Origin: Phycisphaera sp.
GTDB taxonomy: Bacteria > Planctomycetota > Phycisphaerae > Phycisphaerales > Zrk34
Assembly: GCA_016125285.1 (NCBI GenBank)
Contig: WGMA01000046.1
Coordinates: 1-64,000, forward strand
Direction of reading: 5' to 3'
Length of the DNA stretch: 64,000 nucleotides
In this document: in pieces, positions 1-7,974 of the stretch
How the letters are laid out: each line of letters starts with the position of its first letter
Position numbering within the stretch: the stretch's first letter is position 1
Position numbers and translations under genes: made by a program
The notes under the pieces: generated by a model
Seen by the model: the letters and a program-made list of their open reading frames with translations, nothing else
The model's database searches: none
What the model was told of the DNA's origin: nothing

Positions 1-133
1 ATCCAGCATCCAGCATCCAGCATCCAGCATCCAGCATCCAGCATCCAGCATCCAGCATCCAGCATCCAGCATCCAGCATCCAGCATCCAGCATCCAGCAT
101 CCAGCATCCAGCATCCAGCATCCAGCATCCAGC
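1..133. repeat. Tandem heptanucleotide array, 19 units of ATCCAGC
   Basis: Nineteen perfect head-to-tail copies of ATCCAGC are seen, starting at the first base, so the array may continue upstream. The same heptamer forms arrays at 49251-49299 and 51738-51856. There are no spacers, so it is not a CRISPR array. The array ends only 60 bp before the recO start. Open frames through it on either strand are a by-product of the 21-nt period. Confidence 0.97.
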
Positions 134-193
134 ATCAGATTGACCACGGCCTTCATCTTGCGTCGGACCTCTCGGGCCTCGACACTACGTCCC

Positions 194-964
194 ATGCCGA
201 CGATCAAGGACAACGCGGTTTGCGTCCGGCTTCGGGACTGGTCGGAGTCCAGCCAGATCGTGGTGTTGATGACGGAGCATCACGGCAAGGTCGCGGCGGC
301 GGCGAAGGGGGCGAAGCGGACGACGCCGTCGACGATGGCGAAGTTCAGCGGCGGCGTGGAGCTGCTGACGGCGGGGGAGGCGGTGATGATCGTCAAGCCG
401 AGCACGGAGCTGGCGCAGCTGATCGAGTGGGACCTGGTCGACGCGCACTGGCACCTGCGTCGGAACCTGCGGGCGTACCAGCTGGCGATGTACGGCGCGG
501 ATCTCGTGCATCACATCGTGCAGGATCACGACGCGCACCCGGCGACGTATCACGCGCTGCGGCGGTTGTTGAGTGAGGTGGGGGGCGCGGGCGGCGGTAG
601 GGGTGGTGATGCTAAGCCGCAAGCGGCGGACGCGGCGTTGCTGCGGTTTCAGTGGGACGTGCTGGTGGATATGGGGTCGCGGCCGGTGCTCGACCGGGAC
701 GCGCAGACGGGCGGGGCGATCGACGCGGGGTCGCCGACGGTGGGGTTCAGCGCGTCGGCGGGCGGCGTCGTGGCGGACACCGGCGCGGGCGATCGCTGGC
801 GCGCCCGGCGTGAGACGATCGACCTGCTCGCGGCGGTCGAGGCGGACGACGACCTGAGCGGATACGACGCCGAGGCGCTCGACCGGGCGAACCGGCTGCT
901 GTGCACCTACCTGCGGTCGATCCTCGACCGTCAGCTCCCGACGATGGACTACGTGCTGAAATAA
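194..964 (+). CDS. recO: DNA repair protein RecO
   Basis: RecO loads RecA onto SSB-coated single-stranded DNA in the RecFOR recombinational repair pathway. The 256-residue product has the typical N-terminal OB-fold (about residues 1-80, beginning KDNAVCVRLRDWSESSQIV) and a helical C-terminal domain ending LCTYLRSILDRQLPTMDYVL. The ATG at 194 is chosen because the family N-terminus starts there; an in-frame ATG at 140 only adds unconserved residues. A Gly-rich insertion lies at about residues 130-139. Where many RecO proteins carry a four-cysteine zinc site (LDRCxxCG type), this one reads LDRDAQTG, so the zinc cysteines are absent. A strong hairpin terminator follows. The gene stands alone. 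Confidence 0.93.
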   Translation: MPTIKDNAVCVRLRDWSESSQIVVLMTEHHGKVAAAAKGAKRTTPSTMAKFSGGVELLTAGEAVMIVKPSTELAQLIEWDLVDAHWHLRRNLRAYQLAMYGADLVHHIVQDHDAHPATYHALRRLLSEVGGAGGGRGGDAKPQAADAALLRFQWDVLVDMGSRPVLDRDAQTGGAIDAGSPTVGFSASAGGVVADTGAGDRWRARRETIDLLAAVEADDDLSGYDAEALDRANRLLCTYLRSILDRQLPTMDYVLK

Positions 965-1007
965 AAACGAGGCGCGTCACAGATCTTGTGACGCGCCTCG
1001 TCGTTTT
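963..1007. terminator. Bidirectional intrinsic terminator between recO and a convergent lipoprotein gene
   Basis: A perfect 14-bp stem (967-980 with 988-1001) with a 7-nt loop is followed by CGTTTT on the plus strand and preceded by an A-run that gives a T-run on the minus strand. It lies between two convergent genes and can serve both. Confidence 0.9.
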
Positions 1008-1044
1008 GGCGTCGCGTTGTCGCGCGCGCAGCGCGGCTCGTGTC

Positions 1045-1524
1045 TTACTTACCGAACGACGGCAGCCCCTTGATGCCGTCCTTCGATTCCTGCGCGGTGA
1101 TGGCGGCCTTCGCGGCGTCGAGCTGCTTGCGCATCTCGGGCGTCAGTTCGTCGGCCATGGCCAGCAGCTGGTCGAGCAGCGACTTCGCCTCGTCGGTCTT
1201 GCCTTCCTTCACGGCGGTGGACAGCTTCTGCATCAGGTCGGTGGCCTTCGTGCTGACCTTGGCCGCGGCGTCCTTGGCCTGCTCGGTGACTTCAGTCGCG
1301 GCGGCCTTGACCTCGGCGGCGGCGTTCTTGGCCGCGTCGGTCGCGGCGTCGGTGGGCGTCCCGGCGGCGGCGTCCGCCGGTTTATCGCTCGACTCGGTGA
1401 TGTTGCTGGGCGCCGGGCTGGAGCCCTTCGGCGCCGGCGTCCCGCTGTCACCGCAACCGGCGAGTCCGAGCGCGAGCACGAGGCTGAGTCCGCAAACGAA
1501 GAGCGTAGGCAGTGACTTGGTCAT
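1045..1524 (-). CDS. Small Ala/Lys-rich lipoprotein
   Basis: The 159-residue product begins with a lipoprotein signal: a short basic n-region, a hydrophobic core and the lipobox LAGC with Cys24. The mature part is low-complexity and rich in Ala, Lys and Asp, predicted as long amphipathic helices (about residues 45-150), with repeated AAKxAAxEVKAA-type heptads. I do not recognise a domain. The ATG at 1524 is preferred over one 33 bp upstream because AGGGG sits about 7 nt before it and the signal peptide starts there. A structural or stress-related role at the envelope is possible but is inference only. Confidence 0.8.
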   Translation of the reverse strand: MTKSLPTLFVCGLSLVLALGLAGCGDSGTPAPKGSSPAPSNITESSDKPADAAAGTPTDAATDAAKNAAAEVKAAATEVTEQAKDAAAKVSTKATDLMQKLSTAVKEGKTDEAKSLLDQLLAMADELTPEMRKQLDAAKAAITAQESKDGIKGLPSFGK

Positions 1525-1557
1525 CTTTATCCCCTGTCTGATTTGAGTGTGGTGCAT

Positions 1558-1871
1558 ATCAGCGACACGCGGGAAGTTTACCTGATGGCGACGGGGCTGT
1601 GAATCGAAGCGCGGCGGGAACTTGTCCGCGGACAGGATCGTCAGCGCCGAAGACGCCGCACCGCGCTCGCGATTCGGCCGGGTGAGTCGGGGTTATTCCC
1701 GACGTTCGGCGTGCGATTCGGGAATATTGCCGATCAATTTGCGACGGCCAATTCGCCAGTCGTTTATTTGCAAGGTCTTACGTTCTTTTTTGGCGTGTCT
1801 AAAGCCTGGCATTTTCGTTGCGATGTGAAGGGTGGAAACAAAAACCCCATCGCGAAAAGCGAGGCCACCCG
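1558..1871. other. Intergenic region between divergent genes
   Basis: This 314-bp stretch separates the minus-strand lipoprotein gene from the plus-strand protease gene. Its right half (about 1690-1830) is clearly richer in A+T than the flanking genes, as expected for a region with promoters. No convincing gene, RNA or repeat was seen apart from the minus-strand promoter candidate. Confidence 0.6.
1575..1603 (-). promoter_or_regulatory. Candidate sigma-70-like promoter for the lipoprotein gene
   Basis: On the minus strand TTCACA (1598-1603) and TAAACT (1575-1580) are separated by 17 bp, about 50 bp upstream of the lipoprotein start. It is a consensus match only. Confidence 0.4.
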
Positions 1872-2567
1872 ATGCGAGCTTACACCAACATCCTGATCGT
1901 CCTGAGCCTGATGCTCACGGGCTGCACCTACAACGCCACGACCTCCACCGCACGCTTCGATGCGGCGGCGGACCGGGCGAACCTCGACGTCACGCTGGCC
2001 CGTCGGGCCGCGGCGAACACCGCGAACATGCGGTCGGCCACGGGTGAGAGCGGCAAGGGCGTGCTGGTGGCGCGGAACGGCCAAGTCTGGCTGGTGACCG
2101 CCGACCACGTGTTCGGCCAGGCCGACACCGCGACCGCGACCGTCGCCGGACGCACCTTCAAGGTGACCCGCACGCGTCGTGGCCCGGCCAGCGACTTCTC
2201 GGTGACCAAGGTCTACACCGGCGGCGACCTGCCCGTCGAGGCCGACCTGGCGATCGCCCCCACGGACCTGCCCGCCAGCGAGTACGGCGTGCCCGTCGCG
2301 GAGTTCATCCGCCCGCAGGTGTTCAGCCACGCCGGCACCGGCAGCATCAGCCGCGTGTTCAATGACCGCTGGTTCATGTTCTCCACGGACCTGAACCCCG
2401 GCTTCGGCTCCTCCGGCAGCGGCCTTTACAGCGTCAAGACCGGCGAACTGGTCGGGATCTATGCGGCGACGACCGACGTGTCCAAGACCGGCATCTACGT
2501 CAAGCCGCAGACCATCGCCCGTGCGATCGACAACGCCAGCCGCTCCGTTGCCCTGGCTTCCAACTGA
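1872..2567 (+). CDS. Trypsin-like serine protease lipoprotein
   Basis: The 231-residue product starts with a lipoprotein signal peptide (lipobox LTGC, Cys18). The mature part has the trypsin-fold landmarks in order: TADHVFG with His79, EADLAIAP with Asp125, and GSSGSGL with Ser181, a plausible complete catalytic triad. Family knowledge: such proteins are S1/trypsin-like peptidases, here anchored in an envelope membrane. The ATG at 1872 fits the signal peptide and has GAGG about 8 nt upstream; a start at 1818 would place charged residues before the signal. A 68-residue membrane protein follows 59 bp downstream and may be co-transcribed. The substrate cannot be inferred. Confidence 0.8.
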   Translation: MRAYTNILIVLSLMLTGCTYNATTSTARFDAAADRANLDVTLARRAAANTANMRSATGESGKGVLVARNGQVWLVTADHVFGQADTATATVAGRTFKVTRTRRGPASDFSVTKVYTGGDLPVEADLAIAPTDLPASEYGVPVAEFIRPQVFSHAGTGSISRVFNDRWFMFSTDLNPGFGSSGSGLYSVKTGELVGIYAATTDVSKTGIYVKPQTIARAIDNASRSVALASN

Positions 2568-2626
2568 ATACCGACGTACATCAACCGTCAACACACACCA
2601 AATAGCAACTAAAAGGTGGCAATAAA

Positions 2627-2833
2627 ATGACTTACCGAATCAATGGATCAAGCATGCGGTCGGGACGGAGTCGAACGATTGTGGTTCGGGCGCACGACGA
2701 GGTCGAGGCCGTGGTCAAGGCCTATCAGCGCGGCGTCAATCCGGACCGCGTTCGCAACATGTCGCTGCCGGTGTTCTTCGCGATCGGCCTCATGGCCTAC
2801 GCCGCGGCGTTCGCCGCGATGACGCAACTCTGA
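2627..2833 (+). CDS. Small single-pass membrane protein of unknown function
   Basis: The 68-residue product has a basic N-terminal half (TYRINGSSMRSGRSRTIVV) and one hydrophobic segment near the C-terminus (about residues 46-66). The start is supported by AAGGTGG 8 nt upstream. I do not recognise the family. It follows the trypsin-like lipoprotein gene on the same strand and is followed by a hairpin, so the two may form a small unit. The middle segment (HDEVEAVVKAYQRGVNPDRV) looks like a short helical soluble domain. Confidence 0.65.
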   Translation: MTYRINGSSMRSGRSRTIVVRAHDEVEAVVKAYQRGVNPDRVRNMSLPVFFAIGLMAYAAAFAAMTQL

Positions 2834-2863
2834 CCCGAAACCAAAGAGACTATCCCCAAACTG

Positions 2864-2894
2864 CAGAGGCGAGGTCCACGCGGCTTCGCCTCTG
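2864..2894 (+). terminator. Possible intrinsic terminator
   Basis: A 9-bp perfect stem (CAGAGGCGA at 2864-2872 with TCGCCTCTG at 2886-2894) lies 31 bp after the small membrane protein gene. The following TAGCTTTGCTG is only weakly T-rich, so termination efficiency is uncertain. Confidence 0.55.
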
Positions 2895-2970
2895 TAGCTT
2901 TGCTGTCAAAATGAGAGTTGTAATTATCTGCGTCACGATAGTTTCGCCATTTCAAACGTGATATATCTAT

Positions 2971-2998
2971 TTAACAGTTGGTGTCGGTCTGGTATGAT
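2971..2998 (+). promoter_or_regulatory. Probable promoter of the polysaccharide/RiPP gene run
   Basis: TTAACA (2971-2976) and TATGAT (2993-2998) are separated by 16 bp in an A+T-rich stretch, the closest match to a sigma-70 promoter before the long plus-strand run starting at 3123. It implies a leader of roughly 115 nt. Confidence 0.55.
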
Positions 2999-3122
2999 TT
3001 TCGAGTCTGTATGGGCCATCGGTGAGTGAGGACCATCAGGTGGCCTTTCTGGCTCGATTCAGTGCCAACACAAGTTGAGGCGCATCTGAGCGCCGGTTTG
3101 TTGGTGGGAGATCTGTTGAGCA

Positions 3123-4469
3123 ATGGGACATCATGAGCACATGACCGCGACCCCCCCGTCCGCGATGGTCATCGCTTTGGTTATGCTATCGACCGCGGTG
3201 ATCAGTGTGATTCACGTGATCGCATCGGAGACGCGCTCGGACGAGTCGCGCCTGGTGTCGGTGTTTCGCGAGGTCGGTGTATCGGCCGCGCCGGTCGAGA
3301 TCGCGGAGGCGTCACGTGTGACGCCGGGGCCATCGTCGAGTGTGGACCGCAGCGAGCCCGCGACGCCACCGGACCGTGTTGTCGCCGCGGTGGATGCGCC
3401 GCAGCCGCAACCGCCATCGACTCAACCCGCGTCAACGCAACCCGCGTCGACGCAAGCTGGACCTGTTCAACCGGCGCCTACCGCTTCGGGCGTTCCGGCA
3501 CAGCCCGCGCCGAAGGAAGGCGACCAGCCCACGGGGCCGCCGCAGAGCACGCAGCCGCTGGGTTCGACCGACCTGGCGACGAGCGCGGCGCAGTCCGGGC
3601 TCGCTGAGATGGACATCCTCTTCGCCGAAGACAACCTCTCGGCGACCGTCACGAGCACGCTGCCGCTTGATCGCGTCGCGCTGGAATTTGAGGACGGCAC
3701 GATCGTCGAGTTGCAGGGGGCCTCGCAGGACCCGCAGACCGGCATCTACAGCGTCGAGGGCGGCAAGGCGACCTACCGCGTGGAAGGCGCGCAGCAGTCG
3801 AAACCGATCAAGGCGGTTCACGCGAAGTCCGGCACGAACATCGTCGGTCTCGACAAGACCAGCGGCGAGCGGTTCCTCAACCCGCACACGCTGAAGGACA
3901 ACCTGGAGCGGCCGAGCAACTGGGTGCCCAACGCTATCGCCCAGCATCCGCCCGATCAATTCAATCCCTTCCACATCATCGACAACTCGGAAGTCGGGAG
4001 CGTCTTCGTTCAGGGCAACGCGACCGTGCTCGCGCAGGGCGAAGGGATCTTCGACAACGACTACCTGATGGGCTTCGACCGCGTGGCGTACGTGCCGGTG
4101 TTCGAGCAGGGCGGGCCTTACCGCGTGGAGCTGTGGTTCCCGCAGACCGAGGGCGCGTTGTCCGCGGTGACGGTGATCGTGCTGCACGGCGACGGCGCGG
4201 CGGTGCGGGTGGTCGATCAGCGGCAGGGCGGCCTGTGGATCGATATCGGCCCGTACAATTTCCGCCCCGGCGCCACGCAGGGCGTTGTGATCCTCGGCGA
4301 TGATCCCCACGTGCTCGCCGATGCGGTAAGATTCACACGCGGCGCATTGCCGCTCGGACCCTGGGATACCGTCCGCGGCGCCACGGCGCTGCTGCCGGCC
4401 GCGCTACCGCCTTTCTTCTTCACCCCGGGGCCTGGTGGGAGTGGACCGTCATCGCCGATCTTGCCGTGA
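3123..4469 (+). CDS. Membrane-anchored surface protein with golvesin-like C-terminal domain
   Basis: The 448-residue product has one N-terminal hydrophobic segment (about residues 13-33), then a Pro/Gln/Thr/Ser-rich linker with STQPA repeats (about 95-145), a middle region of unknown fold, and a C-terminal beta domain. The last part (about 330-430) contains YRVELWFPQ, GGLWIDIGPYNF and HVLADAVRFTRG, resembling the golvesin/Xly C-terminal-like domain found on secreted and cell-wall-associated bacterial proteins. It opens the polysaccharide run, directly before the export lipoprotein, so a surface or matrix role is likely (inference). The ATG at 3123 has GGGAG about 13 nt upstream; an ATG at 3141 is an alternative. 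Confidence 0.7.
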   Translation: MGHHEHMTATPPSAMVIALVMLSTAVISVIHVIASETRSDESRLVSVFREVGVSAAPVEIAEASRVTPGPSSSVDRSEPATPPDRVVAAVDAPQPQPPSTQPASTQPASTQAGPVQPAPTASGVPAQPAPKEGDQPTGPPQSTQPLGSTDLATSAAQSGLAEMDILFAEDNLSATVTSTLPLDRVALEFEDGTIVELQGASQDPQTGIYSVEGGKATYRVEGAQQSKPIKAVHAKSGTNIVGLDKTSGERFLNPHTLKDNLERPSNWVPNAIAQHPPDQFNPFHIIDNSEVGSVFVQGNATVLAQGEGIFDNDYLMGFDRVAYVPVFEQGGPYRVELWFPQTEGALSAVTVIVLHGDGAAVRVVDQRQGGLWIDIGPYNFRPGATQGVVILGDDPHVLADAVRFTRGALPLGPWDTVRGATALLPAALPPFFFTPGPGGSGPSSPILP

Positions 4470-4502
4470 CTTGAGTTCACGCGTGAATTAAGGATTAGCC
4501 GC

Positions 4503-5633
4503 ATGATGCGTTTGGAGCATGAGATGAACGTGCGTGGTCGCCGAGCCGTGCTATCGATGGCGATGCTGGCGGGTTGTATCTGTTCGCTGGTGGGTTGCAG
4601 CGACGGTCTCAAGCAGTCGTCGCCGACGGAGATATCGGAGTTCGACTCGATCCAGGTGACCGAAGTGGCGCAGGTCGGCACGATCCAGCCCGCGGCGATC
4701 AACTTCGGCCCGTACACCGTGCAACGCGGCGATGTCCTGCAGGTCTACATGCCCGAGGTGATGGGCGCCCTGTCGCTGAGCAACATCCGCCTCGAGGTGC
4801 CCAGCGAACGTGCCGGCGCGGTGCTTTGTCGTGTCGATGAAACGGGGACGATCCTGCTGCCGCATGTGGATCCGATGCCCGTGGCTGGCAAGACGCTCGC
4901 GGAGATCGACAAGGCGGTCCGCGCCGCATACTTCCCCGGCATGCTTAAGACACCGCCGACCGTGGTGACGTCCGTGGATCAATTCACGACGCGCAAGATC
5001 GTCGTTACCGGATCGGTCGGTCGGCCGGGTGTGTTCGACCTTAAGATCGATGAGATGAATCTCTACACGGCCATCGCCAACGCGGGCGGCCTCACGGCGA
5101 CAGCGGTCGGCAGCGTGCGTATCCGTCGGTTCAACAGCGAGTCGGCTACCGCCGACGAAAACAAGCAGGAACTGTTCGTCCTGCCGCTGCAGGGCGCGAA
5201 CCTGCCTTACGTGAACCTCGAACTGCAGAACGGCGATGTCGTGGAAGTCACGAGCGACACGGTTCGTCAATTCTCGGTCATCGGGCTTGTGAACAGCCCT
5301 GGCGCGTTCCCGTTCCCGCCGGGCCGATCGTTTACGCTGATGCAGGGCCTGGCGTCGGCGGGCGGCATGCGGCTTGTGTCTGATCCGCACTACGTGACCG
5401 TGTACCGCCAGAACGCGCAGGGCACGTTGTCGTACGTGCGGTTCAAGATCGACCGCGAGGGCCTGGCCGCGATGGGGCACGCGCGGATCAAGCCGGGCGA
5501 CGTGCTGATCGTCGAGCAGACGCTAAGGACGAAGATCAACGAGATGATTCCGGAACTGATCCGCTCGGCGCGTGACTTCGGTGTGGGCATCGGCAGCGCC
5601 GCGGCGGCGAACTCGATCATCAACAACAACTGA
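4503..5633 (+). CDS. Polysaccharide export lipoprotein, Wza/BexD-like
   Basis: Proteins of this family form the outer-membrane channel for capsule or exopolysaccharide. The 376-residue product has a lipoprotein signal (lipobox LVGC), then the polysaccharide export domain (YTVQRGDVLQVYMPEVMG, about residues 72-165) and two SLBB-like segments (VTGSVGRPGVFDL and FSVIGLVNSPGAFPFPPG). AAGGA lies 8 nt before the ATG at 4503, which supports that start, though ATG 4524 is possible. It sits directly upstream of the Wzc-like co-polymerase gene, the usual functional partner. The C-terminus ends in an Ala/Asn-rich tail. Confidence 0.9.
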   Translation: MMRLEHEMNVRGRRAVLSMAMLAGCICSLVGCSDGLKQSSPTEISEFDSIQVTEVAQVGTIQPAAINFGPYTVQRGDVLQVYMPEVMGALSLSNIRLEVPSERAGAVLCRVDETGTILLPHVDPMPVAGKTLAEIDKAVRAAYFPGMLKTPPTVVTSVDQFTTRKIVVTGSVGRPGVFDLKIDEMNLYTAIANAGGLTATAVGSVRIRRFNSESATADENKQELFVLPLQGANLPYVNLELQNGDVVEVTSDTVRQFSVIGLVNSPGAFPFPPGRSFTLMQGLASAGGMRLVSDPHYVTVYRQNAQGTLSYVRFKIDREGLAAMGHARIKPGDVLIVEQTLRTKINEMIPELIRSARDFGVGIGSAAAANSIINNN

Positions 5634-5655
5634 TCGGGGTGAGGGAGAGACGGTG

Positions 5656-7896
5656 ATGGGCGAGCACGAACCTTACGACCTTCCCGCGAAGGCGAACCAG
5701 CCGCTGGCGATGCGCCAGGGCGTGAGTGTCGTCGGCGAGGTCGATGCGCCGCCGCCGGGCAACGAGGGGCTCGGCTCGTTTCTGCAGGTGCTGTGGCGCG
5801 GCTGGTGGCTGATCGCGTGCTGCGTCGCGCTGACGCTCGGCGGCGCGGCGTATTACCTGTCACAGGCCACACCGATTTACCGCAGCTACGGACGCCTCTA
5901 CGTCGACGCACGCGTGCCGCTGATCGTTGACGATCAGCAGCAGCAGCTCATGGGCACGCCGTGGAACTTTTTGCAGACGCAGGCGGCGCTGATCGAATCG
6001 TCGCCGATCGTCTCGCGCGCGATCGAGGACGGCGAGCTGGCGAGGCTGCCCTCGCTGGCCGGGACGACCAACCGCATCGGCGCGATCAAGGGCATGCTCA
6101 AGGTGCGCACGTCGACCGGCGACATGATCGACGTGTCGGTTGAGTCGCTGGTGCCCGAAGACGCGGCCGCGATCGCCAACGCCATGCTCAACGCCTACAT
6201 CGCGTACCAGTCGGCGCACATGCGAAACACCGCACAGGAAATGCTCAAGATACTCGAGGCCGAGAAGGCGCGGCGCGAGGAGGACCTGGTCGCCATCCGC
6301 AAGCAGATCACCGACTTTCAGCTGGCCAACGACAAGCTTGCGATGGCCAACGATTCGGGCGCACTCGCAAGCCGCTACAACGACCTGAGCCACTCGTTGG
6401 TCCAGGCGGAACTCGATGCGGCAAACGCGCGGACCGCCCTCGAGAACCTCGCGACGGCCATCCGGGAGAGTGGCGGCAACAGCCGGCTGCTCAAGTTCGA
6501 CGACACCGGCGAATTCGCGTTGGGCAAGTTCAAGGAGTACGAGTTGCTGATTGGCCGACTCGACGAGGCGAGCCAGGCGCTCGAGAAGTCCCGTCAGCTG
6601 TACACCGAAGAGTTTCCGCTGGTCAAGGACAACGAGAAAAAGGTCGAGGACATCCGCAAGCTGATCACGTCGTTCGAGCAGGACTGGCTGAACGCGCGCG
6701 TCACCAAGGCGCGCGAGCGGCTCGAGGCCGCCGATGGTCTCGTGAAGACCCTCCGCAAATCGACGGAGGACATGCGGCGGGAAGTGGTGGAGATCAACCG
6801 GCTCAAGGTTCAGCTCGGCGCGCTGCAGGGCGAGCAGGAGCAGGCGCGGCGGATGGTCGGTCTGATCGACGAACGGATCAAAGCGATCGACATCAATCAG
6901 GAGGCCGGGGCGTTCAACATCCAGATCGTCGAGGTCGCTCGGCCGTCGACGACGCCGGTGAAGCCCGATCGCGCCGCGACACTTCGTTACGCGTTGTTCC
7001 TGGGCCTGGCGTCCGGCATCGGACTCGCGTTCCTTTGGAACTGGTCCGACCAGAAGATCCGCACGGTCGACGAGGCCGCGGAACTCATGGGGCTGCCGCT
7101 GCTGGGCACGATTCCGACGATCCGCACCGTCAAGGAGGAGCCGGCGCGCTCACGCGTGGTCGTCGTCGAGCCGAGTTCGGTCGCGGCCGAGGCGTACCGA
7201 ACGCTGCGCACGGCGGTGTACTTCCGCAGCGGACACGCGGGCTCCAAAACGATCGTCGTGACTTCGGCGTTGCCCGGTGAGGGCAAGTCGGTCACGTCGT
7301 CGAACCTCGCCGTGGTCATGGCGCAGGCCGGTTACAACACGCTGCTGCTGGACTGCGACCTGCGCAAGCCGGTCGTTCATCGCTGGATGGGCATGTCGCA
7401 GTCGCGCGGGCTCACGCAGGCGCTGTCGGGGCAGATGGACCTGGACGAGGTCATCCAGAAGTCGGACATCGCCGGCCTCGACGTGCTGACCAGCGGCCCC
7501 GTGCCGAACAACCCCGTCGAGTTGCTCGGCGGCATGGCGTTCCTCCGCGTGCTCGAGGAGTTGTCGAAGCGGTACGACCGAATCATCATCGACTCACCGC
7601 CGCTCATCCCGCTGGCCGATGCGCGGATCATGTCGGCGGTTGCCGACGCGACGATCATCGTGGCGCGGCTCGGGCGATCAAACCGCCGCGCGATGAAGCT
7701 CGCCGGCGACATCATCCGCTCGTGTCACGCCAACGTGCTGGGCCTCGTGCTCAACGACGTCGAGCGTCGTGTCGGCATGTCGCCCTATTACTACTACTAC
7801 AACGAGTACGGCTACTACCCCAGCCGGGCACAGGCCAAGCAGTTGGAACGCGCCGGGGCGATCGACACGTCGCCGGCGGGCAAGCCGAAAGACTGA
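5656..7896 (+). CDS. Wzc-like polysaccharide co-polymerase with BY-type tyrosine kinase domain
   Basis: Such inner-membrane proteins control chain length and couple polymerisation to export. The 746-residue product has a Wzz-type first membrane segment (about 49-66), a long periplasmic coiled coil (about 190-420), a second membrane segment (about 442-462) and a cytoplasmic P-loop tyrosine kinase. Kinase landmarks are Walker A GEGKS (541-545), Walker A' LLLDCDLRKP and Walker B IIIDSPPLIPLAD. The C-terminus carries a Tyr cluster (SPYYYYYNEYGYY, about 709-722), the expected autophosphorylation site. The ATG at 5656 is preceded by a GAGGGAGAG ribosome-binding site. It lies 22 bp after the Wza-like gene. 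Confidence 0.93.
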   Translation: MGEHEPYDLPAKANQPLAMRQGVSVVGEVDAPPPGNEGLGSFLQVLWRGWWLIACCVALTLGGAAYYLSQATPIYRSYGRLYVDARVPLIVDDQQQQLMGTPWNFLQTQAALIESSPIVSRAIEDGELARLPSLAGTTNRIGAIKGMLKVRTSTGDMIDVSVESLVPEDAAAIANAMLNAYIAYQSAHMRNTAQEMLKILEAEKARREEDLVAIRKQITDFQLANDKLAMANDSGALASRYNDLSHSLVQAELDAANARTALENLATAIRESGGNSRLLKFDDTGEFALGKFKEYELLIGRLDEASQALEKSRQLYTEEFPLVKDNEKKVEDIRKLITSFEQDWLNARVTKARERLEAADGLVKTLRKSTEDMRREVVEINRLKVQLGALQGEQEQARRMVGLIDERIKAIDINQEAGAFNIQIVEVARPSTTPVKPDRAATLRYALFLGLASGIGLAFLWNWSDQKIRTVDEAAELMGLPLLGTIPTIRTVKEEPARSRVVVVEPSSVAAEAYRTLRTAVYFRSGHAGSKTIVVTSALPGEGKSVTSSNLAVVMAQAGYNTLLLDCDLRKPVVHRWMGMSQSRGLTQALSGQMDLDEVIQKSDIAGLDVLTSGPVPNNPVELLGGMAFLRVLEELSKRYDRIIIDSPPLIPLADARIMSAVADATIIVARLGRSNRRAMKLAGDIIRSCHANVLGLVLNDVERRVGMSPYYYYYNEYGYYPSRAQAKQLERAGAIDTSPAGKPKD

Positions 7897-7974
7897 TCGG
7901 GCCGATTCTTGTCCGCCGCGGATCGGTAAGCGTTTCATCGACCCGGCGTGTTCGTCTCGATCGGGCCACGATCC

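Noticed and set aside
1-133. Possible CRISPR array at the start of the window
   Set aside because: The unit is 7 bp with no spacers, and no cas genes are present.
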